From contig JACIWK010000012.1 of assembly GCA_014360985.1 (NCBI GenBank), positions 1 through 56,322 of the forward strand: a stretch of 56,322 bases of DNA, in the 5' to 3' direction. Position 1 is the first letter of the stretch. Each line of letters opens with the position of its first letter. This stretch comes from Candidatus Bipolaricaulota bacterium. GTDB taxonomy: Bacteria; Bipolaricaulota; Bipolaricaulia; Bipolaricaulales; Bipolaricaulaceae. The translations under genes and the position numbers were made by a program. Under the pieces are notes generated by a model. The model ran no database searches and was not told where the DNA came from. It worked only from the letters and a program-made list of their open reading frames with translations. Below, one piece after another: positions 16,909-25,733 of the stretch.

Positions 16909-16937
16909 TTGACGGGCCGCGCCGAGGTGAGTAGAGT
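16909..16937 (+). promoter_or_regulatory. Promoter of the rpsF-ssb-rpsR operon
   Basis: TTGACG (16909-16914), 17-bp spacer, TAGAGT (16932-16937), about 40 nt before rpsF. Divergent from the HU promoter. Confidence 0.6.
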
Positions 16938-16976
16938 TCCGCTTGATACGAGATCTTCTCCAAAGGAGGAATGCCG

Positions 16977-17279
16977 GTGGCTGGTGAGGTACGCAACTAT
17001 GAGATGGTGTACATCCTTCGTCCCGACCTGGATGAAGAGGGACGGCGGTCCAAGATCGCCAAGGTCCAACAGGTCATCGAAGCGGAGGATGGTGCCATCC
17101 ACACCACGGATGAATGGGGCGCCCGCATCCTGGCCTACGAGATCGACCACTTCCGGGAGGGATACTACGTTCTCGTCACCTTCGCCCTCCCCTCGGATCG
17201 GGTGCGCAGGGTGGAGGAGAAACTGGCGATGGACGATGCCTTCCTCCGCTACCAGACCGTGCGGGTGAACGGAACGTAG
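16977..17279 (+). CDS. rpsF: Ribosomal protein S6
   Basis: 100 residues with S6 features: YEMVYILRPDLDEE, an alpha/beta ferredoxin-like pattern, and WGARILAYEIDHFREGYYVLVTF. It binds 16S rRNA together with S18, encoded two genes downstream. The start is decided by the ribosome site: AAAGGAGG (16962-16969) lies 7 nt before GTG 16977, but only 1 nt before the in-frame ATG 16971, which is too close. Operon order rpsF-ssb-rpsR is the classic bacterial one. Confidence 0.94.
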   Translation: MAGEVRNYEMVYILRPDLDEEGRRSKIAKVQQVIEAEDGAIHTTDEWGARILAYEIDHFREGYYVLVTFALPSDRVRRVEEKLAMDDAFLRYQTVRVNGT

Positions 17280-17280
17280 G

Positions 17281-17697
17281 ATGAGTGACGTCAATCGGGT
17301 CCTCCTCACCGGCCGCCTCACCGCCGACCCTGACTTACGCTACACCCAATCCGGCCAGGCATTGGCTCGGTTCACCGTGGCGGTGAACCGGGTGTGGCAG
17401 AACCCGAAGACGGGGGCCCAGGAAAAGGAGGAGAACTTCATCCCCATCGTCGTATGGGGAAAACAAGGCGAGAACTGTGCCCAGTACCTGCGCAAGGGCC
17501 GTCTGGTCGCGGTGGATGGGAGGCTCCGTGTGCGCTCGTTCACAACCCAGAACGGGGACCGGCGACGGATCTCCGAGGTGGTCGCCCAATCCGTGCACTT
17601 CTTGGGCAGCCGGCCGGAGTCCGCGGAGATGCCGGCCCCGCCGGAGGTCCCCGAGGAAGAGGTGGAGGCCCCACCTGAAGAGGAGGTTCCGTTTTGA
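17281..17697 (+). CDS. ssb: Single-stranded DNA-binding protein
   Basis: 138 residues. N-terminal OB fold (NRVLLTGRLTADPDLRYTQSG, FIPIVVWGKQGENCAQYLRKG) and an acidic, proline-rich tail ending EEEVPF, which matches the conserved C-terminal tip (DDDIPF in E. coli) that recruits repair and replication partners. It starts one nucleotide after the rpsF stop and its stop overlaps the rpsR start. Confidence 0.96.
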   Translation: MSDVNRVLLTGRLTADPDLRYTQSGQALARFTVAVNRVWQNPKTGAQEKEENFIPIVVWGKQGENCAQYLRKGRLVAVDGRLRVRSFTTQNGDRRRISEVVAQSVHFLGSRPESAEMPAPPEVPEEEVEAPPEEEVPF

Positions 17698-17912
17698 TGA
17701 TGCAACACCAACGCCGGGTGTGCCGTGTCTGTGACCAAGGGCTGCAGCTGCGGTATACGGATCCCGAGACGCTCCGGCAGTTCATGAACCGCCGTGGGAA
17801 GATCCTCTCGCGGCGGGTGTCGCGGCTGTGCGCCAAGCACCAGAACCGGATGGCAACCGAGATCGACCGCGCCCGCAAGCTCGCCCTGCTCCCCTACGAG
17901 GACCGGCCCTAG
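17697..17912 (+). CDS. rpsR: Ribosomal protein S18
   Basis: 71 residues. Segments CRVCDQGLQLRYTDPETL, FMNRRGKILSRRVSRLCAKHQ and a basic helix are typical. It keeps cysteines (C..C and a later C) characteristic of zinc-type S18 proteins. The start at ATG 17697 overlaps the ssb stop (TGATG); a second ATG follows at 17700. AGGAGG at 17681-17686 is 10 nt upstream. Confidence 0.94.
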   Translation: MMQHQRRVCRVCDQGLQLRYTDPETLRQFMNRRGKILSRRVSRLCAKHQNRMATEIDRARKLALLPYEDRP

Positions 17913-17921
17913 TCGCCCTCC

Positions 17922-19028
17922 ATGCCCCGCACGGTCGCCCTCCTGTTCGACAGCGGGGGTAGCGATTTGGTCGGCAGGGCGAGGACGGCATCCGCAGTTG
18001 CCCTTCTCCGCCGCATCGCCGGTCACCCACAGGTGGATGAAGTGGTGGTGGCGACCCCGCATCCCGAGCCGTGGGAGGGACACGGGGCGGTGATCGAGCT
18101 CGACCCGCCGGGGCACTGGCAGTTCGGGGGGCGCTTCACCGCCCTCCTCCGCAAGTACCGACCGGACCGGCTCCTCTACTTCTCAGCGGGGAGCGGGTTC
18201 CTCCTCTCGGACGCCATGCTCGATCGGCTCATTGGCGCGGCGCCGGCCCCCCCGCCGTACGCGGTGCTCAACAACTTCTACTCCACCGACTTCGGGCTCC
18301 TCGCCCCTCCGTCCCCGCTGGGGGATTTAGCTCGCGACAACCCGATCGGCGCCCGGCTATGGCAAGCGGGCTACGTCTGCTACGAGCTGCCGCGATCAGC
18401 GGGAACCCAGTTCGACATCGACACCCCCGGGGAACTGCAGATCCTCGCCCTCCATCCCGCCCTCCCGCCCGAGCTCGCCCAGACCCTCGCCGAGGTCCCC
18501 ACCCTCCGCGCGCAGCGGCTCCTTGACGTCCTCATTGACGCCGACCGGGAGGTGGTCCTCCTCGGCCGGGTAGGGGGGCATCTCGCCCGGTGCGTGGAGC
18601 GGGAGGCGGCGTGCCGAGCGCGCATCCTCTCCGAAGAGCGGGGGATGGAGTCGAGCGGGCGCGCCGAGCGTGGAGCGGTGCGGTCGCTGGTTGGGGCGCT
18701 CGCCCACCGGCGGACCGCCACCGAACTCGTGGAGCTCCTCTCCCAGTTCGGAGACGCCGTGGTGTGGGACACGCGCGTCCTCATGGCCCACCTTGGATTC
18801 TGGCCCCCTCCCGCGGAACGGTTCGCCTCCGACCTCCTCGAGCCCCAACGGGTGGTGAACCCAATGCTGAAGGAACTCACCGCGGCCTGTGCCGCGGCGC
18901 CAATCCCCTTCCTCCTCGGCGGGCACGCCCTCGTGTCGGGGGGGATGTACCTCGCCCTCGAGCTCGCTTGGGAGGATGAGGACCGGGGGGAACGGTTCCG
19001 ACCGTTTCCCCTCCCCGAAGTGAGGTGA
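17922..19028 (+). CDS. Unassigned protein with nucleotidyltransferase-like N-terminus
   Basis: 368 residues. The first ~190 residues look like a MobA/CofC-type nucleotidyltransferase fold: VALLFDSGGSDLVGRART at the start, EVVVATPHP as the second strand, and FDIDTPGELQIL late in the domain, a motif shared with CofC-like enzymes. The remaining ~175 residues (RHILSEERG-like region, LVGALAHRRTATELVELLSQFGD, FLLGGHALVSGGMYLALEL) match nothing I know. It ends 3 nt before the SHMT-GcvT fusion and is probably co-transcribed with it. Function unknown; a cofactor or folate-linked role is only suggested by context. Confidence 0.55.
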   Translation: MPRTVALLFDSGGSDLVGRARTASAVALLRRIAGHPQVDEVVVATPHPEPWEGHGAVIELDPPGHWQFGGRFTALLRKYRPDRLLYFSAGSGFLLSDAMLDRLIGAAPAPPPYAVLNNFYSTDFGLLAPPSPLGDLARDNPIGARLWQAGYVCYELPRSAGTQFDIDTPGELQILALHPALPPELAQTLAEVPTLRAQRLLDVLIDADREVVLLGRVGGHLARCVEREAACRARILSEERGMESSGRAERGAVRSLVGALAHRRTATELVELLSQFGDAVVWDTRVLMAHLGFWPPPAERFASDLLEPQRVVNPMLKELTAACAAAPIPFLLGGHALVSGGMYLALELAWEDEDRGERFRPFPLPEVR

Positions 19029-19031
19029 CCC

Positions 19032-22000
19032 GTGATCGAGAACGATGTGTGGACGATGGGCCTTGCCCAGCTGGACCGCGTGGTGGCCGACCTCATAGCC
19101 AACGAAGAGGCCAGGCAGCGGGACAAGATCATCCTCATCCCGTCGGAGTCCCTGACCCCGCCTGCCGTGCGGGAGGCGATGGCCTCGGCCTTCACCTCGA
19201 TATACGCCGAGGGGTATCCCCGCGAGGAGATGCTGCGCCTTCCCGAGGGCCGCTTGGCGGAGGTCGACGAGCAGCTCGCCTACTTCCGCCGGTACAGCGA
19301 CCGCAGGTTCTACAAGGGAGTGGAGTTCGCCGACCTCGTGGAGGCCCTCGCCTGCCGCCGTGCCGCGGAGTGCTTCGCCACCCCCAGGGTGGGGGCCGAC
19401 GACATCTTCGTCAACGTGCAGGCACTGTCCGGCGCGGCGGCGAACATGGCAATCTACGACGCGCTGCTTGAGCCGGGGGACACGCTGATGGCGATGGACC
19501 TCTCCCAGGGGGGGCACCTCTCCCATGGGTCGCCGTTCCACCAGTCCGGCCGGCGGTACCGGATGGTGCGCTATGGGGTCGACCCGCGCACCGAACGGCT
19601 CGACTACGACCGGATCGCTGATCTCGCCCGGGAGCACCGGCCGCGGATGATCCTCGCCGGCTACACCTCCTACCCATGGGCCCCGGACTGGAAGGCGTTT
19701 CGGGAGATCGCGTCCTCGTGCGGGGCGTTCCTCATGGCGGACATCGCCCACACCGCGGGGATGGCGATCGCTGGCGCGTACCCGAGTCCGGTCGGATATG
19801 CCGATGTGGTCATGTTCACCACCCACAAGACCCTGTGCGGCCCGCGGGGGGCGATCATCCTCTCGTTTGACCCCGAGATCGCAGCCCGCATCGACGCCGC
19901 CGTGTTCCCCGGCGCCCAGGGGGGGCCCCATGTGAACAAGTGGGCCGGGATCGCCGTCGCCCTTGCCCTGGCCCGCACCCCGGCGTTCCGCGATCTCCAG
20001 CACCGCACGGTGGCCAATGCCCAGGCGCTGGCCGCAGCCCTCGCTGCGCGCGGGGTGCGCCTTGCGTATGGGGGGACGGACACCCACCTCCTCGTCCTCG
20101 ACCTCCGCTCGCTTTCCACCCCCAACGGCGGAGAACTGATGGGGGAGGTCGCGGCGCGGATCCTCGACCTCGTGGGCCTCGTCGCCAACAAGAACACGAT
20201 CCCCGGCGACAGCTCCGCAGCCGACGCCCGCGGGATCCGCTACGGGACCCCGTGGGTCACCCAGCGGGGGATGAGGGAGAGCGAGATGGAGGAGATCGCT
20301 GACATCACCCGCCTCGTCTTGACCTCGATCCACCCCTTCACCTACCACGGGCTGAGCGGCCCCCTGTCCCGGGGGAAGCTCCCCCTGTCCGTGCTCGTGG
20401 AGGCCACGGAACGGACCCAACAGCTTGCCGCTCGGTTCGGGAGGCAGTGCGATCGCCCCTCGGCTCCAACCGGCCAAGCTGTGGCGCTCCGCGTGCGCGG
20501 GGGGAGGGCAAGGCACCTCCTCCACGAGGCGTGCTCCACGCACGTGCTCGGCCTCGACCCCGGCCAGGGTCGGCGGGCCTTGTTCCTCGATGGGGAAGGG
20601 AAGGTCCTGTCCGAGGCGATCGTGGGTCGCCTGCCCGACGACCAGGGGGGCCGGGCAGAGTTCGCCGTCCTCGTCCCCCCTGACCAGGGCGCGGAAATCC
20701 GACGCTGGCTCGCCGCGCTCGCGGACGGGTACGTCCTCTTCGATCCCGATGACCTCTATCGCAAGGTGCAGGGGCCGGCGGTGGTGGAGCCGTACACCGG
20801 CCCGGCGTCGTTCCGCCTCGACGATGGGACGGAGATCGCCCTCGGAGGAGGCGCGGTGGACGCCCCCTTCCTCGGCGTGCCGGTGGGGGCCGATCCCCGC
20901 GAACGCTTCCCCGAACTCGTCGCCGCGCGCAAGCCATACTTCGTGGGCGGCCAGGGGATCGAGCTCCCGGCGACCCGGCCCGCCTACACCCCGACCCCTC
21001 TCCCTTCCCCTCTCGCTCGGACACCGCTCGCGGGTTGGCACAAGGAGGCCGGGGCACGGATGGCGGAGTTCGCCGGGTTCGAGATGCCCCTCTGGTACGC
21101 CTCGGCCCTCGCCGAGCACCGCGCGGTGCGCGAACGGGCAGGCCTGTTCGACCTCGGGCACATGGGCGCGTTCGCGGTGGAGGGGCGGTTCGCGGAGAGC
21201 TTCCTCAACCTCGTAACCACGAACTACGCTGGATGGCTCCATCCCGGCCAATCACAGTACGGCTTCCTCCTCACCCCCGACGGCGCGGTGGTGGACGACC
21301 TCATGGTGTACCGGCAGTCCTGGGAACGGTTCCTCCTCGTCGTGAACGCTGCCAATGCGAGCAAGGACTGGGACTGGCTCACAGCGATCAACGCCGGAAA
21401 GGCCCTCCTCGATCCCGACCGACCGTGGATCGACCCCGACGGACCGGTCACCCTGCGCGACCTGCGGGGGGAGGGACCGGACGCGCTGGTGGACATCGCT
21501 CTCCAGGGCCCGCGGTCGCGGGCGGTGCTCCTCCGCCTCCTCTCGGGCCGAGACCGACACGACCTGATCGCGCTGCGGCGCACGGAGTTCCGCGAGCTCT
21601 CCGCAGGCGGGATCCCCATCCTCTGTGCCCGTACCGGCTACACGGGAGAGCCGTTGGGGTACGAGATCCTCGTCCCCCCGAACGAGGCGAGGCGCCTCTG
21701 GGAGTCCCTGATCGAGGTCGGGAAAGAAGATGGGCTCCAGCCCGTTGGGCTTGCGGCCCGTGACTCCCTGCGCACCGAGGCCGGCCTCCCCCTGTACGGG
21801 CACGAACTGGCGGGACCGCACCAGATCCTCCCGCACGAGGCGGGGTTCGCTCCCTATGTGAAGCTCCACAAGCCGTTCTTCGTCGGGCGTTCCGCCGTGA
21901 TGCGTGCGCTGGGGGACTGGAAGCGAGAGGTCGTGCGGTTCGCGATCGGCCCCGGCCAACGGCCAGTGCGAGCGGGGACGCCGGTCGTGGATCAGCGGGG

Positions 22001-22235
22001 ACAGGTCCTGGGGTGGGTCACGAGCTGTGTTGCGCTCGATTCCGGCCAAGTGGGGATGGTCCTCCTCACAGCGCGGGGGCTCCCCCCAGACACCCCCCTT
22101 GGGTTCCTCGTGGGCGCGGAGCAGGGTCTTCCCCCAGCGCTCGAACCGGGAGCGCGGGTGCCCCTTTCCGTATGGGGCCGGATCCTCCCCCGTTTCCTCA
22201 AGCGGGAGGCCCTCCCCCAGGCGGGGGAGGACTAG
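19032..22235 (+). CDS. Fused serine hydroxymethyltransferase - linker domain - aminomethyltransferase (GcvT)
   Basis: 1067 residues from GTG 19032, with GAGGTGA upstream. Residues ~1-470 are a PLP-dependent SHMT: LIPSESLTPPAV, YAEGYP, and the PLP lysine K266 in THKTLCGPRG. Compared with ordinary GlyA (~420) it has an insert after YAEGYP (about 65-95) that moves the usual RYYGG-type region. Residues ~478-650 are a separate domain with weak GcvT/YgfZ-like character (FLDGEGKVLSEAI, ARKPYFVG). Residues ~660-1060 are GcvT: TPLAGWHKEAGARMAEFAGF, AGLFDLGHMG, RTGYTGEPLGYE, AARDSLRTEAGLPLYGHEL. Both activities make 5,10-methylene-THF: SHMT from serine, giving glycine; GcvT from glycine carried on H-protein. 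gcvH and gcvP are not in the window. No frameshift seen across the joins. Confidence 0.9.
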   Translation: MIENDVWTMGLAQLDRVVADLIANEEARQRDKIILIPSESLTPPAVREAMASAFTSIYAEGYPREEMLRLPEGRLAEVDEQLAYFRRYSDRRFYKGVEFADLVEALACRRAAECFATPRVGADDIFVNVQALSGAAANMAIYDALLEPGDTLMAMDLSQGGHLSHGSPFHQSGRRYRMVRYGVDPRTERLDYDRIADLAREHRPRMILAGYTSYPWAPDWKAFREIASSCGAFLMADIAHTAGMAIAGAYPSPVGYADVVMFTTHKTLCGPRGAIILSFDPEIAARIDAAVFPGAQGGPHVNKWAGIAVALALARTPAFRDLQHRTVANAQALAAALAARGVRLAYGGTDTHLLVLDLRSLSTPNGGELMGEVAARILDLVGLVANKNTIPGDSSAADARGIRYGTPWVTQRGMRESEMEEIADITRLVLTSIHPFTYHGLSGPLSRGKLPLSVLVEATERTQQLAARFGRQCDRPSAPTGQAVALRVRGGRARHLLHEACSTHVLGLDPGQGRRALFLDGEGKVLSEAIVGRLPDDQGGRAEFAVLVPPDQGAEIRRWLAALADGYVLFDPDDLYRKVQGPAVVEPYTGPASFRLDDGTEIALGGGAVDAPFLGVPVGADPRERFPELVAARKPYFVGGQGIELPATRPAYTPTPLPSPLARTPLAGWHKEAGARMAEFAGFEMPLWYASALAEHRAVRERAGLFDLGHMGAFAVEGRFAESFLNLVTTNYAGWLHPGQSQYGFLLTPDGAVVDDLMVYRQSWERFLLVVNAANASKDWDWLTAINAGKALLDPDRPWIDPDGPVTLRDLRGEGPDALVDIALQGPRSRAVLLRLLSGRDRHDLIALRRTEFRELSAGGIPILCARTGYTGEPLGYEILVPPNEARRLWESLIEVGKEDGLQPVGLAARDSLRTEAGLPLYGHELAGPHQILPHEAGFAPYVKLHKPFFVGRSAVMRALGDWKREVVRFAIGPGQRPVRAGTPVVDQRGQVLGWVTSCVALDSGQVGMVLLTARGLPPDTPLGFLVGAEQGLPPALEPGARVPLSVWGRILPRFLKREALPQAGED

Positions 22236-22246
22236 CGGCCGGAGCG

Positions 22247-24658
22247 TCACTCCTCCGTCTCGCCGGCCTCTTCCTTCTCCGCCCGCAGGCTGGCCCGGAT
22301 CTCGTCGAGCCGTTCCTCCACGCGGCGGAAGAGCGTCCCTTCCGGGTAGTTCCCGTCCGGGGCCGCCTCCCCAGCCGGCATCCCGAACAGCACCTCCACC
22401 CCTTCCTCCACTGTGGCGCAGCTCCAGATGTGGAATCTCCCGTCGGCGACCGACCGGACCAGGTCCTCGGGGAGCATGAGGTCGCCCACGTTGCCCACGG
22501 GGACGATCACCCCTTGGTCTCCGGTGAGGCCGAGCTCCCGGCACACGAGGTAGTGCCCCTCAATCTTCTCGTTCACGCCTCCCACGGGCTGGAGGCGCCC
22601 CTTCTGGTCCACCGCCCCCGTCACCGCGATCCCCTGGCGCACCGGGACCCCGGACAGGGCGGAGAGGAGGGCGTACAGCTCGGCCGCCGATGCCGAATCC
22701 CCTTCGACCCCGGCGTAGGACTGCTCGAGGGCGAGGCTCGCCCCGAGGGAGAGGGTCTTGCGCTGCCCGAACTGGCCCGCGAGGTAACCTTTGAGGATCA
22801 TCACCCCCTTCGTGTGGAGCTTCCCCCCGAGCTCGGCCTCCCGCTCGATGTCGATGACCCCGCTCTTGGCGGTGAACACGTTGGCCGTGATCCGCGTGGG
22901 TTTTCCGAACGCGAAGTCGCCGAGGTCGAGCACAGCCAGGCCGTTCACCTGCCCCACCGCCTCTCCCTGCACGTTCACGATGAGCTTCCCGCGGGCAATC
23001 CACTCCCGGACCTTCTCCGCAACGAGGGAGTGCCGGTACCGCCCCTTGGTGATCGCCTGACGGACATGCTCCTCCTCCACCACCGCCCGCCCCTGGTCGC
23101 GGGCCCAGAAGCTCGCCTCCTCCACGACGCCGACAAGCACCCCGAACCGGGTGGCGAGCTTGCCCTGATCGGAGGCAAGTTCCGCGGCGTGCTCCACGAG
23201 CCGCGCCACCCCTGAGGGGGCGAACGGGAGCACGGCCGGGTTCTCCTCCCGACACGCCCGCACGAACCGCGCCACGGCGAGCGCGGAATCCTCCGTCCAG
23301 GGCATCTCGGTATCGAAGTCGGCCCGGATGCGGAACAGCTTCTGGAAGTCCTCATCGTAGTACTGGAGGAGCTGGTACAGGAGCGGAGATCCCACGAGAA
23401 GGATCTTCACCCGGAGCGGGACCGGCTCCGGGCGCAGCCCCTCCGTGGACGCGAGCCCAAGCATCTGCGCTGGGTCCTCGATCCGGATCTCCCCAGCCTT
23501 GAGCGCGATCTTGAGGGCCTCCCAGGACAGCGGGAACCGGAGGAGGTTTGTCGCAGTGAGGACGAGGTAACCCCCGTTGGCGCGATGGAGGGCCCCTCCC
23601 CGGATCTGGGTGAAGTCCGTGGTCACCGCCCCGAACTGGACCCGGCGCTCGATCGTCCCGAACAGGTTCGTGTAGGTGGCGTTCCCCTCGATCACGACCG
23701 GCGCCCCGTCGCGTCCCGCATGGTCCACGACCACGTTCACCCGGTACCGGAGGAACCGATCCCCCGTCTCGGCAAGGGGGAACCCAGGGATGGGTTTCTT
23801 GTTCCCCGCTTGGAGTTGCTCGACGTTCTCCAGGATATCGGCCTTCACCTCAGCAAGGAAGGTTTGTACACGCTCGAGATCCCTGTATTTGTCCCGTAGC
23901 TGGGCGAAGCGGGGCTCGACGAGGAACTCCACCGCCTGCTGCGTGAGCCGACGCTGGGTCTCTTGCCACGCCTCGTCCAGCCGCGCCAACCGCTGGAAGA
24001 CATCGCGGATCAACCCCTGCAGCTCCTCCTGCCGGCGCACGATCTCCATCCGCTCCGCTTCGGGAAGGGCGGAGTACTCCTCCTGGGAGTACGGGCTCCC
24101 ATCGGCCTTGAGGGGGATCGTGTTGATTCCAAGCGGCGTGCGCTGAATGGAGAACCCGAGCTGGGCCGCCCTCTGCTCGAGGTCGCGGAACGCCTCGTCC
24201 CGTTCCCGGGAGAGCCGGTCCCGTTCTTTCTTGGCGCGGGCCTTGAACTCGTCGGACTCGATCACGCGGGGGACCTCCCGGGATAGGAACTCGACGCACC
24301 TTTCCATATCCTGCTTCAGCTCCCGCCCCCTTCCCGCGGGGAGGAGGAGATAGCGCGGGACATGGGGAACCTGGAAGTTGTGCACGTAGCAGATGTCGGG
24401 CGGGACGGGCTTCTCCCGGGATATCCGCTCGAGAAGATGGGTGATGGCCGAGGTTTTCCCCAGCCCCGGCTCCCCGGAGACATAGATGTTGTACCGGTGG
24501 TGGGGATCATCAAGGGTCAGTCCAAGCCAGAGGGCCTCCATCGCCCGCGCCTGGCCCACGATGTCCTCCAGCGGCGGCAACTCATCGGTCGTGGCAAACG
24601 AGAAGACCTTGGGATCGCACCGGCGGCGGAGTCGGTCCGGGGGAACCTCGCGGATCAT
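22247..24658 (-). CDS. LonB-type ATP-dependent protease (COG1067)
   Basis: 803 residues from ATG 24658 (MIREVPPDRL). A P-loop (SGEPGLGKT) lies near residue 60, followed by a long inserted helical region (~120-300) typical of this Lon subfamily, then the AAA remainder and a C-terminal Lon protease domain. The catalytic dyad is S655 (EGDSASAAEL) and K698 (GGVNEKIEG), 43 residues apart exactly as in E. coli Lon. It has no LAN substrate-binding domain, so it is not classical Lon. The start is fixed by a -10 element just upstream, shared with the divergent PLD gene. Its stop is 11 bp from the converging SHMT-GcvT fusion. Confidence 0.9.
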   Translation of the reverse strand: MIREVPPDRLRRRCDPKVFSFATTDELPPLEDIVGQARAMEALWLGLTLDDPHHRYNIYVSGEPGLGKTSAITHLLERISREKPVPPDICYVHNFQVPHVPRYLLLPAGRGRELKQDMERCVEFLSREVPRVIESDEFKARAKKERDRLSRERDEAFRDLEQRAAQLGFSIQRTPLGINTIPLKADGSPYSQEEYSALPEAERMEIVRRQEELQGLIRDVFQRLARLDEAWQETQRRLTQQAVEFLVEPRFAQLRDKYRDLERVQTFLAEVKADILENVEQLQAGNKKPIPGFPLAETGDRFLRYRVNVVVDHAGRDGAPVVIEGNATYTNLFGTIERRVQFGAVTTDFTQIRGGALHRANGGYLVLTATNLLRFPLSWEALKIALKAGEIRIEDPAQMLGLASTEGLRPEPVPLRVKILLVGSPLLYQLLQYYDEDFQKLFRIRADFDTEMPWTEDSALAVARFVRACREENPAVLPFAPSGVARLVEHAAELASDQGKLATRFGVLVGVVEEASFWARDQGRAVVEEEHVRQAITKGRYRHSLVAEKVREWIARGKLIVNVQGEAVGQVNGLAVLDLGDFAFGKPTRITANVFTAKSGVIDIEREAELGGKLHTKGVMILKGYLAGQFGQRKTLSLGASLALEQSYAGVEGDSASAAELYALLSALSGVPVRQGIAVTGAVDQKGRLQPVGGVNEKIEGHYLVCRELGLTGDQGVIVPVGNVGDLMLPEDLVRSVADGRFHIWSCATVEEGVEVLFGMPAGEAAPDGNYPEGTLFRRVEERLDEIRASLRAEKEEAGETEE

Positions 24659-24666
24659 CGTTCGGC

Positions 24667-24673
24667 TATGATA
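24667..24673. promoter_or_regulatory. Bidirectional -10 element between lonB-type protease and PLD gene
   Basis: The near-symmetrical TATGATA reads TATGAT on plus (24667-24672, ending 8 nt before ATG 24681) and TATCAT on minus (24673-24668, ending 9 nt before ATG 24658). The start codons are only 22 bp apart, so both transcripts must be essentially leaderless if this is their promoter. No -35 seen. Confidence 0.55.
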
Positions 24674-24680
24674 CCCCGCG

Positions 24681-25733
24681 ATGAAGCGCGTGGCCATCCT
24701 GCTCTTCTTCGCTGTCTGGACCGCCCAGGCGCTCCCCATCATCCCGTTGGCGACCACGCCCGACCGCGGGACGTACCTCGAGTTCGTCGCAGCACGGATC
24801 GCCTCGGCAACAGAGGAAGTCCTCGTTGCCCTGTCCGACCTCCGCCTCTACGCGGGGGACGGCGCCACGTCCCCCCTCGTCGCGGCCCTCGTCGCCGCGG
24901 CGGCCCGCGGGGCCGAGGTGCGGGTCCTCGTCGACCGGCGGGGGGACGGGCCCTACCGGGAGCAGCAGGCGGCGTTCGCCCACCTCGCGGAGCGGGGCGT
25001 GGTGGTGCGCTGGGACGATCCGCAGGTGACCCTCCACACGAAGTTCCTCGTCGTGGACCGGCGGTGGGTCGTGGTCGGCTCCACCCATTGGACGGCCTCG
25101 GCGCTCACGCGGAGCGTCCAGCTGGATCTGGCGGTGGAGGACGAGGAGGTGGGGGCCGCGTTCCGATCGTTCTTCGACCTCCTGTGGGAGGGGCGGATCA
25201 AGGCGAGCGCGCACCTTCCCCCGCCGCCGTGGCCCCGACCGGCCGTGGTCCCCCTCCTCGACTTCCCCCAGGGAGGGCTCCATGCCGAGCTCATCCCCCG
25301 TCTCATCCGCCAGGCTCAAGAGTCCGTCTGCGCCATCATCTACCGGTTGGGTTACTACCCGGCCTACGGGGACAGCCCGTCCAACCGGATCGTGGAGGAG
25401 CTGCGCGCGGCTGCGAGCCGGGGGGTGGCGGTCTCCGTCCTCCTCGAGGGGGGAGAGGGCTTCCCGGACCTCGCGCGGGACAACCAGCTTGCGGGGGCGT
25501 ACCTCGCGACCGGCGGGGCGCAGGTCCGATTTGGCGCGCCCGAGACCACCCTCCACGCCAAGTGCCTAATCGTGGACAGCCAGGATGTGCTGATCAGCTC
25601 CGCCAACTGGTCCTACGCGTCGCTCGTCCAGAACGTGGAGGCGGGCCTCGCCGTGCTGGGAGCTCCCGCGCTGGGGCTACCGTTGCGGCACCTGTTCGAC
25701 GAACTATGGGACCGGGCGCGGCCCCTTCCCTAG
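24681..25733 (+). CDS. Secreted phospholipase D-like protein
   Basis: 350 residues. An N-terminal signal peptide (MKRVAILLFFAVWTAQA) leads into two PLD domains with HxKxxxxD motifs: LHTKFLVVDRRWVVVGSTHW (~118-137) and LHAKCLIVDSQDVLISSANW (~292-311). Both halves keep H, K and D, so the protein should be able to form the two-motif active site for phosphodiester cleavage or transfer. The substrate may be lipid or nucleic acid; secretion and size resemble bacterial Nuc/PLD-like nucleases and cardiolipin-synthase relatives without membrane helices. It is transcribed divergently from the Lon-type gene and its stop shares CTAG with the next gene. Confidence 0.85.
   Translation: MKRVAILLFFAVWTAQALPIIPLATTPDRGTYLEFVAARIASATEEVLVALSDLRLYAGDGATSPLVAALVAAAARGAEVRVLVDRRGDGPYREQQAAFAHLAERGVVVRWDDPQVTLHTKFLVVDRRWVVVGSTHWTASALTRSVQLDLAVEDEEVGAAFRSFFDLLWEGRIKASAHLPPPPWPRPAVVPLLDFPQGGLHAELIPRLIRQAQESVCAIIYRLGYYPAYGDSPSNRIVEELRAAASRGVAVSVLLEGGEGFPDLARDNQLAGAYLATGGAQVRFGAPETTLHAKCLIVDSQDVLISSANWSYASLVQNVEAGLAVLGAPALGLPLRHLFDELWDRARPLP

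Noticed and set aside
18396-21251. 951-codon open frame on the minus strand
   Set aside because: Antisense to the SHMT-GcvT fusion and the gene before it; Arg/Pro/Gly/His-rich text with no domain, as expected from GC-rich antisense frames.
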